Assembly: GCF_027451485.1 (NCBI RefSeq)
Contig: NZ_DAIDJE010000044.1
Coordinates: 1 to 64,000, forward strand
Length of the DNA stretch: 64,000 nt
Reading direction: 5' to 3'
From: Bradyrhizobium sp.
Lineage (GTDB): Bacteria; Pseudomonadota; Alphaproteobacteria; Rhizobiales; Xanthobacteraceae
Positions 18,541-28,001 of this stretch are shown piece after piece. The notes beneath the pieces were generated by a model. The model ran no database searches. It was not told where the DNA came from and saw only the letters and a list, made by a program, of their open reading frames with translations. Each line of letters starts with the position of its first letter. Positions within the stretch are counted from its first letter, which is position 1. A program made the translations under genes and the position numbers.

Positions 18541-19137
18541 TCATTCGGTCGAGCCGGTCCGCTCCCGTGTCGCAGCGTCGAGCTGCACGACATTCGCCGT
18601 ATCCTGGATAGCCGACAGCGCAGTGATCGCCTCTTCGCACCACTCGGCTACCATTCGCTCGTACCGCATGCCGATGCGAAGCCCGAGCAGCTTGCCCAGG
18701 TCGGCCGGCAGCGCCGTATTGAGCGGAAAACGCTTTTTCAGAATCCGCTCATAGCGTTCGTAGCGGTCGCGGTGATGCTCCAGCCGCGCCATGAGGTCGG
18801 CGCGAAGCGGTTCGACATCCACCGCATCGAGCGCATAGATCCGGATCAGGAGGTCGTCCTTGATCTGCGCCGGGGTCGAAGGGCGGGCCGCCCAATGCCT
18901 GAAGGCGGCCCTGCCTTCGGCCGTCAGCGTGTAGACCAGCTTATTGGGCTTGCCGGTCTGGACGACCTCGCGGCCGTGGATGTGGCCGCGCTCGCGCAGC
19001 TTGGACAGCTCGCGATAGATCTGCTGATGATCGGCTTTCCAGAAAAAGCCGATCGAGGAATCGAAGGTCTTGGCGAGCTCGTAGCCCGTCATGGGCCGCT
19101 CGGTCAGGCAGGCGAGGATGGCATCACCGAGGGCCAA
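18541..19137 (-). CDS. PadR-family transcriptional regulator
   Basis: This 198-residue regulator has the PadR winged helix at the N-terminus: ILACLTERPMTGYELAKTF, then FWKADHQQIYRELSKLRERG and a wing ending KPNKLVYTLTAEG. The C-terminal helical dimerisation domain (residues 90-175) is present. It is divergent from the NTF2-like gene and the fatty-acid operon. Three phased dyads lie directly upstream of its start, which suggests autoregulation and control of the plus-strand genes by an acyl or aromatic ligand (inferred). Confidence 0.9.
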   Translation of the reverse strand: MALGDAILACLTERPMTGYELAKTFDSSIGFFWKADHQQIYRELSKLRERGHIHGREVVQTGKPNKLVYTLTAEGRAAFRHWAARPSTPAQIKDDLLIRIYALDAVDVEPLRADLMARLEHHRDRYERYERILKKRFPLNTALPADLGKLLGLRIGMRYERMVAEWCEEAITALSAIQDTANVVQLDAATRERTGSTE

Positions 19138-19189
19138 AGGTCGGGCTCTCCTTCAGATATCGAACGATCCGGGCCGCAACACTTGACTT

Positions 19190-19225
19190 TATGCATATAA
19201 GCGCATATGCGTCAATATGCATATT
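19190..19225. promoter_or_regulatory. three phased dyads, candidate PadR operator
   Basis: Three palindromes, TATGCATA (19190-19197), GCATATGC (19203-19210) and AATATGCATATT (19214-19225), have centres exactly 13 bases apart. They lie in the gap between padR and the NTF2-like gene. ATGC-centred dyads fit the ATGT/ACAT-rich sites of PadR proteins. Use by this PadR is inference. Confidence 0.6.
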
Positions 19226-19287
19226 GAGGAATGAGATGAACCGTGTGTCCGTTGGCTGTCGATGCGGCCAAGCATGGGAGGCGTCCT

Positions 19288-19677
19288 TTGAACACGACCG
19301 GCCTTCAGCGATGGCGCGACTTTGTCAGGTCCCACGATCCTGCAGTCCTTTGGGACTCGCTCCATCCGGACGTGGTATTCGAGAGCCCCGTCGTGCATAC
19401 GCCGCAGCGCGGCCGCGACATCACATTCAAATATCTCACCAGCGTGGTCAAAATCCTGGGCGGGCCAACCTTCCGCTTTACCGGCGAATGGACCAACGAT
19501 ACCGGGGCGGTGCTTGAATTCGCAAATGACATTGACGGGATCACGATCAACGGCGTCGATATCATCACCTGCGACGCCGAGGGCCGCATCACGCGTTTCA
19601 AGGTGATGGTTCGTCCGCTGAAAGCCATCAATCTGCTGCATCGCCTGATGGCCGAGCAGCTGGGGAAGACGCCGTGA
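19288..19677 (+). CDS. NTF2-like/SnoaL-fold protein
   Basis: This small alpha+beta-barrel protein has about 129 residues. Family features are the opening helix (LQRWRDFVRSHDPAVLWDSLHPDVVFESPV), a central strand ALEFANDIDGITINGVDII and the ending FKVMVRPLKAI. These proteins may be hydrolases, isomerases or binding subunits, and no catalytic set is clear here. I choose the TTG at 19288 because GGGAGG ends six bases before it; an in-frame GTG at 19243 lacks a site. It lies between the PadR dyads and the beta-oxidation genes. Confidence 0.75.
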   Translation: MNTTGLQRWRDFVRSHDPAVLWDSLHPDVVFESPVVHTPQRGRDITFKYLTSVVKILGGPTFRFTGEWTNDTGAVLEFANDIDGITINGVDIITCDAEGRITRFKVMVRPLKAINLLHRLMAEQLGKTP

Positions 19678-19794
19678 CCTATCGAAAGACGGTGATGTAG
19701 CGGGATAGGTGCTGCCCTCGACCCAAGGAAATGGCTAAGGTTCCCTTTGAGCCTTTCCTAAGGAAACGCCAACACGACTTGCCGGGAGAACGTC

Positions 19795-21585
19795 ATGCCG
19801 ATCTACAAAGCGCCTGTCGAAGACGTCCAATTCCTGCTCAACGACGTCTTTCAGATTGATCGCTACGACAATCTTCCGGGCTTCAGCGACGCGTCGGCCG
19901 ACGTTCGCGAGGCGATCCTAGGCGAGGCCGCCAAGCTCAGCGAAGAAGTGCTGCAGCCGCTCAATCGCGTCGGCGATCTCGAAGGCTGTATCCGTCACGA
20001 CGACGGCAGCGTGACGACGCCGAAGGGATTTAGAGAGGCGTACAGGCAGGTCGCCGAAGGTGGCTGGCTCGGCCTTTCGGCGCCGACGGAATATGGCGGC
20101 CAGGGCCTCCCGATGACACTGAGCCAGAGCGTCACGGAATTTCTATCCTCGGCGAACATGGCCTTCTCCATGTATGGCGGCCTCACGATGGGGGCAACGG
20201 CGGCGCTGTTGGTCCATGGCAGCGCTGAACAGAAATCGACCTACGTGCCGAAAATGGTGGCCGGCGAATGGACCGGCACCATGAACCTTACCGAGCCGCA
20301 ATGCGGCACCGATCTTGGTCTGATCCGCACCAAGGCGGTCAAGCAGGGCGACGGCAGCTACAAGATCTCCGGCACCAAGATTTTCATTTCGGCCGGCGAG
20401 CATGATCTGGCCTCCAATATCATCCATCTGGTGCTGGCGCGGATCGAAGGCGCCCCTAGCGGCATCAAGGGCATCTCGCTCTTCGTAGTGCCGAAATTCC
20501 TGGTCAATGCCGACGGTTCGCTGGGGCAGCGTAATGGCGTCAGCTGCGGCTCGATCGAGCACAAGATGGGCATTCACGGCAATTCGACCTGCGTCATGAA
20601 CTACGACGGCGCCACCGGCTGGCTGGTGGGCGGCGAGAACAAGGGTATGCAGGCCATGTTCGTGATGATGAACGAGGCGCGGCTCGGTGTCGGTGTGCAG
20701 GGTCTGGCGCAGTCGGAAGTCGCCTATCAGAACGCCGCGGCCTATGCCCGCGACCGCTTGCAGGGGCGCGCGCTGTCCGGACCACAGGAAAAAGACAAGC
20801 CCGCCGATCCAATCATCGTGCATCCGGATGTGCGGCGTACTTTGCTCACAATCCGCGCCTTCAACGAAGCGGCACGCGCCATGGTGGTGTGGACCTCGCT
20901 GAAGAGCGACGTCGCCCACCGCTCCAGCGATCCCAAGGACCGCGAGGCCGCCGACGATCACATGGGTTTGATGACCCCGGTCCTGAAAGGCTATCTCACC
21001 GAAACCGGCTTCGCCAACGCGGTCCAGGCGCAGCAGATGTATGGCGGCCACGGCTATATTGCCGAGCAGGGGATGGAGCAGTTCGTGCGTGATGCGCGGA
21101 TCGCCATGATCTACGAAGGCGCCAACGGCATTCAGGCGCTCGATCTGGTGGGGCGCAAATTGCCGCGTGACGGCGGCCGCGCCGTGATGGCGTTCTTCGG
21201 CGAGGTCGGCAGCTTCGCCAGGGAGCACGGCGGTGACGAGGCGATGAAGCCCTTTGTCGCGCCGCTGTCCACCGCGCTCGGTCACCTCCAGCAGGCCACC
21301 ACCTGGCTGATGCAGAACGCCATGATGAAGCCTGACAATGCCGGCGCGGCCGCCACCGATTACATGCATTTGTTCGGCCTCGTGACGCTCGGCTATATGT
21401 GGGCCAAAATGGCCAAGGTCGCCCAGGACAAGATTGCAGGCGGCGGCGCGACGGCCTATCTCTCGACCAAGCTTGTGACCGGCCGCTTCTTCATGGAGCG
21501 GGTGCTGCCGGCGACATCGACACATCTGGCGCGGATCCAGAGCGGAAGCGCGACGATCATGGAACTGGCGGCGGACGCTTTCTGA
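19795..21585 (+). CDS. acyl-CoA dehydrogenase (long, C-terminally extended type)
   Basis: This FAD enzyme, 596 residues, catalyses the first beta-oxidation step. It has an N-terminal helical domain, the middle beta-domain ([22 protein letters not shown], near residue 160) and the catalytic helix [17 protein letters not shown] near residues 438-454, whose Glu is the likely base. The extra C-terminal domain (from about residue 465) is typical of the long proteobacterial type, so the length is normal. GGGAG lies upstream of the ATG. The thiolase and FadB genes follow, forming a fatty-acid degradation operon. Confidence 0.93.
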   Translation: MPIYKAPVEDVQFLLNDVFQIDRYDNLPGFSDASADVREAILGEAAKLSEEVLQPLNRVGDLEGCIRHDDGSVTTPKGFREAYRQVAEGGWLGLSAPTEYGGQGLPMTLSQSVTEFLSSANMAFSMYGGLTMGATAALLVHGSAEQKSTYVPKMVAGEWTGTMNLTEPQCGTDLGLIRTKAVKQGDGSYKISGTKIFISAGEHDLASNIIHLVLARIEGAPSGIKGISLFVVPKFLVNADGSLGQRNGVSCGSIEHKMGIHGNSTCVMNYDGATGWLVGGENKGMQAMFVMMNEARLGVGVQGLAQSEVAYQNAAAYARDRLQGRALSGPQEKDKPADPIIVHPDVRRTLLTIRAFNEAARAMVVWTSLKSDVAHRSSDPKDREAADDHMGLMTPVLKGYLTETGFANAVQAQQMYGGHGYIAEQGMEQFVRDARIAMIYEGANGIQALDLVGRKLPRDGGRAVMAFFGEVGSFAREHGGDEAMKPFVAPLSTALGHLQQATTWLMQNAMMKPDNAGAAATDYMHLFGLVTLGYMWAKMAKVAQDKIAGGGATAYLSTKLVTGRFFMERVLPATSTHLARIQSGSATIMELAADAF

Positions 21586-21651
21586 TCGAGGCTGTTTCGC
21601 CGATATCCTCGACCCGCTATCATATGACGACCATCATTCCGGGAGGGCATC

Positions 21652-22860
21652 ATGCCTGAGGCTTATATCTACGATCACGTTCGCACGCCGCGCGGCAGAG
21701 GCAAGCCCGATGGCGCGCTTCATGAGGTGACGGCGCTCGCGCTTGCCACCGTGCCGCTGAAGGCGCTGAAGGAACGCAACAATCTCCCCGAGGATGTTGT
21801 CGATGACGTGATCCTCGGCGTGGTCGATCCGGTCGGCGAGGCCGGCTCCGACATTGCGCGCTTCGCATCGCTGCAAGCGGGTCTTGGCGAGGCGGTTCCG
21901 GGCATGCAGATCAGTCGCTTCTGCGCCTCGGGCCTTGACGCGGTGAATTTCGCCGCTGCGCAGATCATGAGCGGGCAGAACCAGCTCGTGATCGGCGGCG
22001 GCGCGGAGTCGATGAGTCGGGTCGGCATCGGCGCTTCCGGCGGGGCTTGGCCGATGGATCCTTCGATCGCGGTGCCTTCCTATTTCATGCCGCAGGGCAT
22101 CTCGGCCGATCTGATCGCGACCAAATACGGTTTTTCGCGCGATGATGTCGATGCCTATGCGGTGCAGAGCCAGCAGCGCGCAGCAAAGGCCTGGGACGAG
22201 GGCCGCTTCAACAGGTCGGTGGTGCCTGTCAAGGACGTCAACGGGCTGACTATCCTCGCCAAGGACGAGCACATGCGGCCGTCGACGACCATGCAGTCGC
22301 TGGCGCAGCTCAAGCCGTCATTCGCCGATGCGGCGGCGATGGGCGGCTTCGACGGCGTGGCGATCCAGTCGCACCCGGAAATCGAACGCGTCAACTACGT
22401 GCATCATGCCGGCAACTCGTCCGGCATCGTCGATGGCGCCGGGGCTGTGCTGCTCGGCAGCAAGGAGGCCGGCAGCAAGTATGGCCTCAAGGCGCGTGCA
22501 AAGATTCGGGCCTTTGCCAATATCGGCTCGGAGCCAGCGATGATGCTGACCGGTCCGGTCGACGTCACCGAAAAGCTGTTCGGACGCTCCGGCATGAAGA
22601 AATCCGACATCGATCTGTTCGAGTTGAACGAGGCGTTCGCTTCCGTGGTGCTGCGCTATATGCAGGCCTTCGAGATCGATAGCGCCAAGATCAACGTCAA
22701 TGGCGGCGCGATCGCGCTCGGCCATCCGCTGGGAGCAACCGGCGCGATGATTCTCGGCACCGTGCTCGACGAACTCGAACGCACCAACCAATCGACCGCG
22801 CTGGTGACGCTTTGCATCGGCGGCGGCATGGGAACCGCCACGATCATCGAGCGCGTTTAA
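21652..22860 (+). CDS. fadA: thiolase (acetyl-CoA acyltransferase)
   Basis: This 402-residue thiolase cleaves 3-ketoacyl-CoA. The nucleophilic Cys is in [14 protein letters not shown] near residue 90. The C-terminal motifs [18 protein letters not shown] (His) and [11 protein letters not shown] (second Cys) complete the active site. Length and motif spacing are standard. Start ATG follows GGGAGG. It sits between acyl-CoA dehydrogenase and FadB in one operon, which favours a degradative rather than biosynthetic role. The paralogue specificity (chain length) cannot be read from motifs. Confidence 0.92.
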   Translation: MPEAYIYDHVRTPRGRGKPDGALHEVTALALATVPLKALKERNNLPEDVVDDVILGVVDPVGEAGSDIARFASLQAGLGEAVPGMQISRFCASGLDAVNFAAAQIMSGQNQLVIGGGAESMSRVGIGASGGAWPMDPSIAVPSYFMPQGISADLIATKYGFSRDDVDAYAVQSQQRAAKAWDEGRFNRSVVPVKDVNGLTILAKDEHMRPSTTMQSLAQLKPSFADAAAMGGFDGVAIQSHPEIERVNYVHHAGNSSGIVDGAGAVLLGSKEAGSKYGLKARAKIRAFANIGSEPAMMLTGPVDVTEKLFGRSGMKKSDIDLFELNEAFASVVLRYMQAFEIDSAKINVNGGAIALGHPLGATGAMILGTVLDELERTNQSTALVTLCIGGGMGTATIIERV

Positions 22861-22871
22861 GGGGACACCAC

Positions 22872-25097
22872 ATGGCCTTCAAGAATTTCACCGTTGAGAC
22901 GGACGCCGACGGCATTGCGCTCGTGACCTGGAACATCCCCGGCCGTTCGATGAACGTGCTGGATCAGACCTCGACAGACGAACTCGAGGCAATTCTCAAG
23001 CAGACCACGGCCGATGCCGCGGTGAAAGGCGTGGTCATCACCTCCAGCAAGGAAGCGTTCTGCGCCGGCGCGGACCTTTCGATGCTCGAGGGCATGAACA
23101 AGGCCTATGCCAAGGCGCTCAAGGAGCAGGGCGAGACGGCCGCGAACCAGATGCTGTTCGACCAGAGCCGGCGCTTCTCGCTGGTGCTGCGTGGAATCGA
23201 GACATCGGGCAAGCCGTGGGCGGCTGCAATCAACGGCCTTGCTTTGGGCGGCGGCTTCGAGATCACGCTCTCCTGCCACTACCGGGTGGCCGCAGAGAAT
23301 CCGAAAACGCGGCTTGGATTGCCGGAAGTGAAAGTCGGTCTGTTTCCGGGCGCCGGCGGCACGCAGCGCGTGCCGCGCCTGGTCCCCCCGCAGGATGCGA
23401 TGACAATCCTGCTGAAGGGCGATCCGGTCACAGTCGAGAAGGCCAAGCAACTCAACCTCATCCATGCCATCGTGCCGGCTTCCGACCTGATCAAGGCCGC
23501 CAAGGACTGGATCAAAGGCGGCGGCAAAGCGGTCGCGCCCTGGGACGAGAAGGGATTCAAACTGCCGGCCGGCCCGGTCTATTCAAAAGCCGGCATGATG
23601 ATGTTCCCGGCTGGCAATGCGATTTTCCGTCGCGAGACGTTCGACAATTATCCGGCGGCGCGCGCCATCATGCAGTGCGTCTACGAGGGCTTGCAGCTGC
23701 CGATCGACGCGGCGCTGCGGGTGGAATCGCGCTACTTCACCAAGATACTGCGTTCGAACGAAGCGGCTGCGATGATCCGCTCGCTGTTCATGTCGATGCA
23801 GGAACTGAACAAGGGCGCGCGGCGTCCGCAAAACGTTCCGCCGACCAGGGTCAAGAAGCTCGCCGTGATCGGTGCCGGCTTCATGGGGGCGAGCGTCGGC
23901 TATGTTTCGGCGCGTGCCGGCATCAACGTGGTGCTGATCGATCGCGACCAGGCCAGCGCCGACAAGGGCAAGGCGCACGCGCAATCGGTGATCGACGATC
24001 TGATCAAGAAGGGCCGCGCCAAGGAGAGCGACCGCGACGCGGTCCTCTCGCGGATCACCGCAACCGCCGACTATGCCGCGATTTCGGATTGCGATCTCGT
24101 CATCGAAGCCGTGTTCGAGGATCGTAAGGTGAAGGCGGAGACCTACGCGAAGGCACAGCCGCTGCTGCGAAAAGACGCGATCTTTGCCTCCAACACCTCG
24201 ACGCTGCCGATCAACTCGCTGGCGGAAGAATTCAAGGACCAGGAGAAGTTCATCGGCATCCACTTCTTCTCGCCGGTCGAGAAGATGATGCTGGTAGAGG
24301 TCATCCTCGGCAAAAACACCGGCGACGTCGCGCTCGCCACCGCGCTCGACTATACGCGCCAGATCGGTAAGACGCCGATCGTCGTCAACGACTCCCGCGG
24401 CTTCTTCGCCAACCGCTGCGTCCTGCGCTTCACAGCCGAAGGGCTGGAAATGCTGATGGAAGGCGTGCCGCCGGCGATGATCGAGAACACGGCGAAGATG
24501 GCCGGCATGCCGGTCGGGCCGCTGTCGCTGTCGGATGAGGTCGCGCTCGACCTCGTGCTCAAGATCATGAAGGCGACGGAGGCCGATCTGGGTCCGAACG
24601 CCATCGACCAGGCGCAGAAGAAGCTCCTCGTCGAACTGGTCGAGAAGCAGGGCCGCTTCGGCCGCAAGAACGGCAAGGGCTTCTACGACTATCCCCAGAA
24701 GGGCAAGGGGCAGAAGAGCCTTTGGCCGAACCTCGGCGCCCTTCAGCCCAGGCATCTCGATCCCGATACGCTCGACGTCGAGGAACTGAAACAGCGGTTC
24801 CTGGTGGTGCAGGCGGTGGAAGCGGCCCGCACCGTCGAGGATCACGTCATCACCGATCCGCGTGAGGCTGATGTCGGTTCGATCCTCGGCTTCGGCTTTG
24901 CGCCGTTCACCGGCGGCACGCTGTCCTATATCGATTTCATGGGCACGAAAAAGTTTGTCGAGCTCTGCCACAAGCTCGAGGCCAAGTATGGCTCGCGCTT
25001 CGCGCCGCCGAAGCTTCTGGTCGACATGGCGCAGAAGGGCGAGACGTTCTACGGCCGCTTCCCGCCGAAAAAGCTCGCCGCGCAGGCGGCGGAGTAG
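22872..25097 (+). CDS. fadB: FadB-like enoyl-CoA hydratase/3-hydroxyacyl-CoA dehydrogenase
   Basis: This bifunctional beta-oxidation enzyme has about 741 residues. The N-terminal crotonase domain (about 1-300) carries CAGADLSMLEGMNK and GLALGGGFEITLSCHYR. The NAD-binding domain opens with LAVIGAGFMGASVGYVSARAG and contains the catalytic-His region FIGIHFFSPVEKM. The C-terminal dehydrogenase domain follows. The ATG at 22872 follows AGGGGAC. It is translated 12 bases after the thiolase stop. Together with the two upstream genes it gives a complete fatty-acid (or aromatic side-chain) beta-oxidation set. Confidence 0.94.
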   Translation: MAFKNFTVETDADGIALVTWNIPGRSMNVLDQTSTDELEAILKQTTADAAVKGVVITSSKEAFCAGADLSMLEGMNKAYAKALKEQGETAANQMLFDQSRRFSLVLRGIETSGKPWAAAINGLALGGGFEITLSCHYRVAAENPKTRLGLPEVKVGLFPGAGGTQRVPRLVPPQDAMTILLKGDPVTVEKAKQLNLIHAIVPASDLIKAAKDWIKGGGKAVAPWDEKGFKLPAGPVYSKAGMMMFPAGNAIFRRETFDNYPAARAIMQCVYEGLQLPIDAALRVESRYFTKILRSNEAAAMIRSLFMSMQELNKGARRPQNVPPTRVKKLAVIGAGFMGASVGYVSARAGINVVLIDRDQASADKGKAHAQSVIDDLIKKGRAKESDRDAVLSRITATADYAAISDCDLVIEAVFEDRKVKAETYAKAQPLLRKDAIFASNTSTLPINSLAEEFKDQEKFIGIHFFSPVEKMMLVEVILGKNTGDVALATALDYTRQIGKTPIVVNDSRGFFANRCVLRFTAEGLEMLMEGVPPAMIENTAKMAGMPVGPLSLSDEVALDLVLKIMKATEADLGPNAIDQAQKKLLVELVEKQGRFGRKNGKGFYDYPQKGKGQKSLWPNLGALQPRHLDPDTLDVEELKQRFLVVQAVEAARTVEDHVITDPREADVGSILGFGFAPFTGGTLSYIDFMGTKKFVELCHKLEAKYGSRFAPPKLLVDMAQKGETFYGRFPPKKLAAQAAE

Positions 25098-25105
25098 TTG
25101 GGCGT

Positions 25106-25174
25106 CATTCCGGGATGGTGCGCTAGATCAGCACCAGACCCGGAATCAGGATTCTCAGATGCGCAACTGCGCAT
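25106..25174. repeat. palindromic intergenic repeat after the fad operon
   Basis: The segment holds two stem-loops. The first pairs ATTCCGGG (25107-25114) with CCCGGAAT (25139-25146), extended by TGGTGC/GCACCA. The second is ATGCGC-AACT-GCGCAT (25159-25174). It resembles the dispersed palindromic elements of Bradyrhizobium gaps and may also end transcription from the fad operon. No T-run is present. Confidence 0.55.
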
Positions 25175-25250
25175 TGGGGTGCGATGCGGAGCCTGCCATC
25201 GGGCCGGCCAATAGGCCGACCCTGGCATCGCTCTGCAGTGACGATCAATC

Positions 25251-25865
25251 TTACGCCGCCTTGACGAGGCCTTCCTTGACGAGCGCCTCCTGGACCTTCG
25301 GTCGCGCGGCGACACGATCCCTGTAGGCGAGAAGGTTGTTCAATCCGGAGAGGTCGAACTTCATCCCCTCGGCCCAGCGCAGCATCACGTAAAGATAGCC
25401 GTCGGCCACCGTGAATTGTTTGCCCAGCAGGTAGTCGCCGCCGGCCAGCTGGCTGTCGACATATTTGAACTTGCCCATCGCGCGGTCCTTGAACACCCCC
25501 TTGGCCTCGTCCGAGAGCATGGGGTTGAACAGTGGACCGATGTTCTTGTGCAATTCGCCGTTGACGTAGGTCAGCCATTCCAGAAGCTTGTAGCGCTCGG
25601 CGCTGTCGCGGGCCGGCGCAAGGTTCTTGGCGGGGACCTTGTCGGCAATCATCTGCACGATTACGGGGCCCTCGGTGATCAGTTCGCCACTGTCCAGGGC
25701 CAGTGCCGGCACCTGGCCTTTGGGGTTGACCTTCAGGAAATCGTCACCGTTTTCGAGTTTCTTGGCACGCAGGTCGACCTTCACCAGATCGTAGGGAAGA
25801 CCGGCTTCCAGGAGCGCGATATGAGGGGAGAGCGAGCAGGCTCCGGGCGAATAATAGAGTTTCAT
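25251..25865 (-). CDS. glutathione S-transferase, beta class
   Basis: This cytosolic GST has 204 residues. The N-terminal thioredoxin fold has the beta-class catalytic segment YYSPGACSLSPHIAL (Cys10) and the GSH-binding cis-Pro region KVNPKGQVPALAL. The helical C-domain includes YLLGKQFTVADGYLYVML. It is divergent from a marR gene with a 126-base gap that contains two matching dyads, so the MarR protein probably controls it. A detoxification or stress role is inferred from the family. GGAGG precedes the ATG. Confidence 0.9.
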   Translation of the reverse strand: MKLYYSPGACSLSPHIALLEAGLPYDLVKVDLRAKKLENGDDFLKVNPKGQVPALALDSGELITEGPVIVQMIADKVPAKNLAPARDSAERYKLLEWLTYVNGELHKNIGPLFNPMLSDEAKGVFKDRAMGKFKYVDSQLAGGDYLLGKQFTVADGYLYVMLRWAEGMKFDLSGLNNLLAYRDRVAARPKVQEALVKEGLVKAA

Positions 25866-25912
25866 GGATTTCCTCCCTTTAAGACGGTGCCAAATGGCCC
25901 TCGCATGGTTAA

Positions 25913-25953
25913 ATGCAAATGCATGAAGTAGTCAACATTGATGCACATGCATC
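25913..25953. promoter_or_regulatory. two matching dyads, candidate MarR operators
   Basis: ATGCAAATGCAT (25913-25924) and GATGCACATGCATC (25940-25953) share the ATGCA-NN-TGCAT core and have centres 28 bases apart. They lie between the divergent gst and marR genes, one near each promoter. This is the usual layout for a MarR repressor controlling both. Confidence 0.62.
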
Positions 25954-25991
25954 GAGTGCGCTAGAATGCATACGAAGGTGTGGGCCAGGTC

Positions 25992-26480
25992 ATGAAGCGT
26001 AAACCATCGACGGAAGCGACCGCCGCCTGGATTCGCCTGATGCGAGTTCAGAGCCGGGTGCTCAATGCCGTCGAGCAGGATCTGAAGAAGGCCGGCTTTC
26101 CGCCGCTGGCCTGGTATGACGCGCTGCTGGAATTGTCGCGTGCGCCTGCCGGCGAGCTTCGGCCGGTGGAATTGGAAAAGCAGATGCTGCTTCCGCAATA
26201 CTCCACCTCCCGGCTGATCGACCGCCTGGTGGACGAGGGGCTTGCCGTCCGGCGTGAGTGCAAGATCGACAAACGCGGCCAGTTCGTCGAGATCACGGAA
26301 GCCGGGCGTGAGCTGCAAAGAAAGATGTGGAGCGCCTATTCGGCTGGAATCGAGAAGCACGTCGGCTCGAAACTCTCGGACGCCGATGCCGTCAAACTTT
26401 GCGGCCTCTTGGACCGGCTTGGCTGTTCCTGCGGGGAGGCCGCCTCGCTCGCTGTCAAAGACGGTGCGGCGGTCCGATGA
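25992..26480 (+). CDS. MarR-family transcriptional regulator
   Basis: This winged-helix regulator is about 162 residues long. The DNA-binding part reads VELEKQMLLPQYSTSRLIDRLVDEGLAVRREC, followed by the wing DKRGQFVEITEAG. The ATG at 25992 follows GGCCAGGT; a GTG at 25980 would add four residues. It is divergent from the GST gene. Two cysteines in DRLGCSCGEAA near the C-terminus could form a redox or thiol-reactive sensor, as in some MarR proteins; that is a suggestion only. Confidence 0.9.
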   Translation: MKRKPSTEATAAWIRLMRVQSRVLNAVEQDLKKAGFPPLAWYDALLELSRAPAGELRPVELEKQMLLPQYSTSRLIDRLVDEGLAVRRECKIDKRGQFVEITEAGRELQRKMWSAYSAGIEKHVGSKLSDADAVKLCGLLDRLGCSCGEAASLAVKDGAAVR

Positions 26481-26576
26481 TGCCGTACATATCTGTGCTA
26501 GCCGCGGGCCGCCCGGTCCGCGGAGATCTTCGCCACCGCGCGCGTTCGGTCGCAGCGCCCCAAGTCAGGAATTTGC

Positions 26577-27947
26577 ATGGCGCGTGACCAGCTCGATATG
26601 ACCCCGCTCCAGTCGCGCGACGAACTGGTCGCGTGGCTCGAGGCCGGCGTAAAGCCCGCTTCCGAATTCCGTATCGGAACCGAGCACGAGAAAACCCCGT
26701 TCACGTTGAGCGGCCATGAGCCCGTGCCTTACGAAGGCGCGCGCGGCATCGGCGCTCTTCTCGATGGCATGAAGCTGCTGCTCGGCTGGGAGCCGATCAT
26801 GGAGCGCGGCAACATCATCGGGCTTTACGACGTCACCGGCGGTGGAGCGATTTCGCTCGAGCCGGGCGGACAGTTCGAACTGTCCGGCGCGCCGGTGGAG
26901 ACCGTGCATCAGACCCAGAGTGAGCTGATGGCGCACCTTGCGCAGGTACGGGAGGTCGCAACGCCTTTGGGCATCGGCTTCCTCGGGCTAGGCATGACGC
27001 CATCCTGGTCGCGGGCGCAGATTCCTGTGATGCCCAAGGGCCGCTACAAGATCATGACCAACTACATGCCAAAAGTCGGCCGGTACGGCATCGACATGAT
27101 GTACCGGACCTGCACGGTACAGACCAATCTCGACTTCTCGTCCGAAGCCGACATGGTCAAGAAATTGCGGGTATCGCTGGCCTTGCAGCCGGTCGCCACC
27201 GCCCTGTTCGCGAATTCGCCCTTTACCGAAGGAAAGCCTAACGGCTTTCTCTCGTTCCGCTCGGAAATCTGGCGGGACACCGATAATGCGCGCTCGGGGA
27301 TGCTGCCGTGGGCGTTCGAGGATGGCATGGGGTTTGAGCGCTGGGTCGACTATGCGCTCGATGTGCCGATGTATTTTGTCAAACGCGACGACGACTATAT
27401 CGATGTGTCGGGCACGTCGTTTCGGGATTTTTTTGAGGGGAAAAATCCGGCGCTTCCCGGCGAACGGCCGATGCTGTCCGATTGGGCCAATCATCTTTCG
27501 ACGATTTTCCCGGAAGTTCGCTTGAAGCGCTACCTGGAAATGCGCGGCGCCGATGGTGTGCCCTGGGGGCGCTTGCCGGCATTGCCGGCCTTCTGGGTCG
27601 GACTTTTGTATGATGACACCAGCCTCGACGCGGCCTGGGAGCTCGTCAAAGGCTGGAAGGCCTCGGAGCGGCAATCGTTGCGCGATGACGTCCCGCGTCT
27701 TGGCTTCAAGGCCAGGATCAAGGACCGCTACATCTTCGAAATTGCGAAGGACTGTCTGGCGCTGGCGCATGCGGGATTGCGGCGGCGCGCCCACGCCGAC
27801 CAATCCGGGCGCGATGAAACGCGTTATCTGGAGCCGCTGGACCGGATCATCGACGCCGGACAGACCCCGGCGGAAGAGATGCTGGCCAAGTTCAACGGGG
27901 CATGGGGCGGCTCGGTTGCGCCCGCCTATGACGAATACGCCTTCTAG
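26577..27947 (+). CDS. gshA: glutamate--cysteine ligase, plant/alphaproteobacterial type
   Basis: This ATP-dependent ligase makes gamma-glutamylcysteine, the first step of glutathione synthesis. It has 456 residues, the length of the GCS2 (plant-like) class found in Alphaproteobacteria. Family segments include SEFRIGTEHEKTPF, LEPGGQFELSGAPVETVHQT and NYMPKVGRYGIDMMYRTCTVQ. The Glu and Gly-rich parts form the substrate and ATP sites. It follows the marR gene by 96 bases and may or may not share its control. With a GST gene beside it, a thiol theme is likely here. Confidence 0.95.
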   Translation: MARDQLDMTPLQSRDELVAWLEAGVKPASEFRIGTEHEKTPFTLSGHEPVPYEGARGIGALLDGMKLLLGWEPIMERGNIIGLYDVTGGGAISLEPGGQFELSGAPVETVHQTQSELMAHLAQVREVATPLGIGFLGLGMTPSWSRAQIPVMPKGRYKIMTNYMPKVGRYGIDMMYRTCTVQTNLDFSSEADMVKKLRVSLALQPVATALFANSPFTEGKPNGFLSFRSEIWRDTDNARSGMLPWAFEDGMGFERWVDYALDVPMYFVKRDDDYIDVSGTSFRDFFEGKNPALPGERPMLSDWANHLSTIFPEVRLKRYLEMRGADGVPWGRLPALPAFWVGLLYDDTSLDAAWELVKGWKASERQSLRDDVPRLGFKARIKDRYIFEIAKDCLALAHAGLRRRAHADQSGRDETRYLEPLDRIIDAGQTPAEEMLAKFNGAWGGSVAPAYDEYAF

Positions 27948-28001
27948 GTCAGATATCAGCGTGCCGGCGGGTCTCCGGCCGTTCATCAGCCGTACAGGTT
28001 C

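Noticed and set aside
23583-24971. 462-codon minus-strand frame inside fadB
   Set aside because: It is a shadow caused by GC-rich codon bias; the FadB motifs are all on the plus strand.
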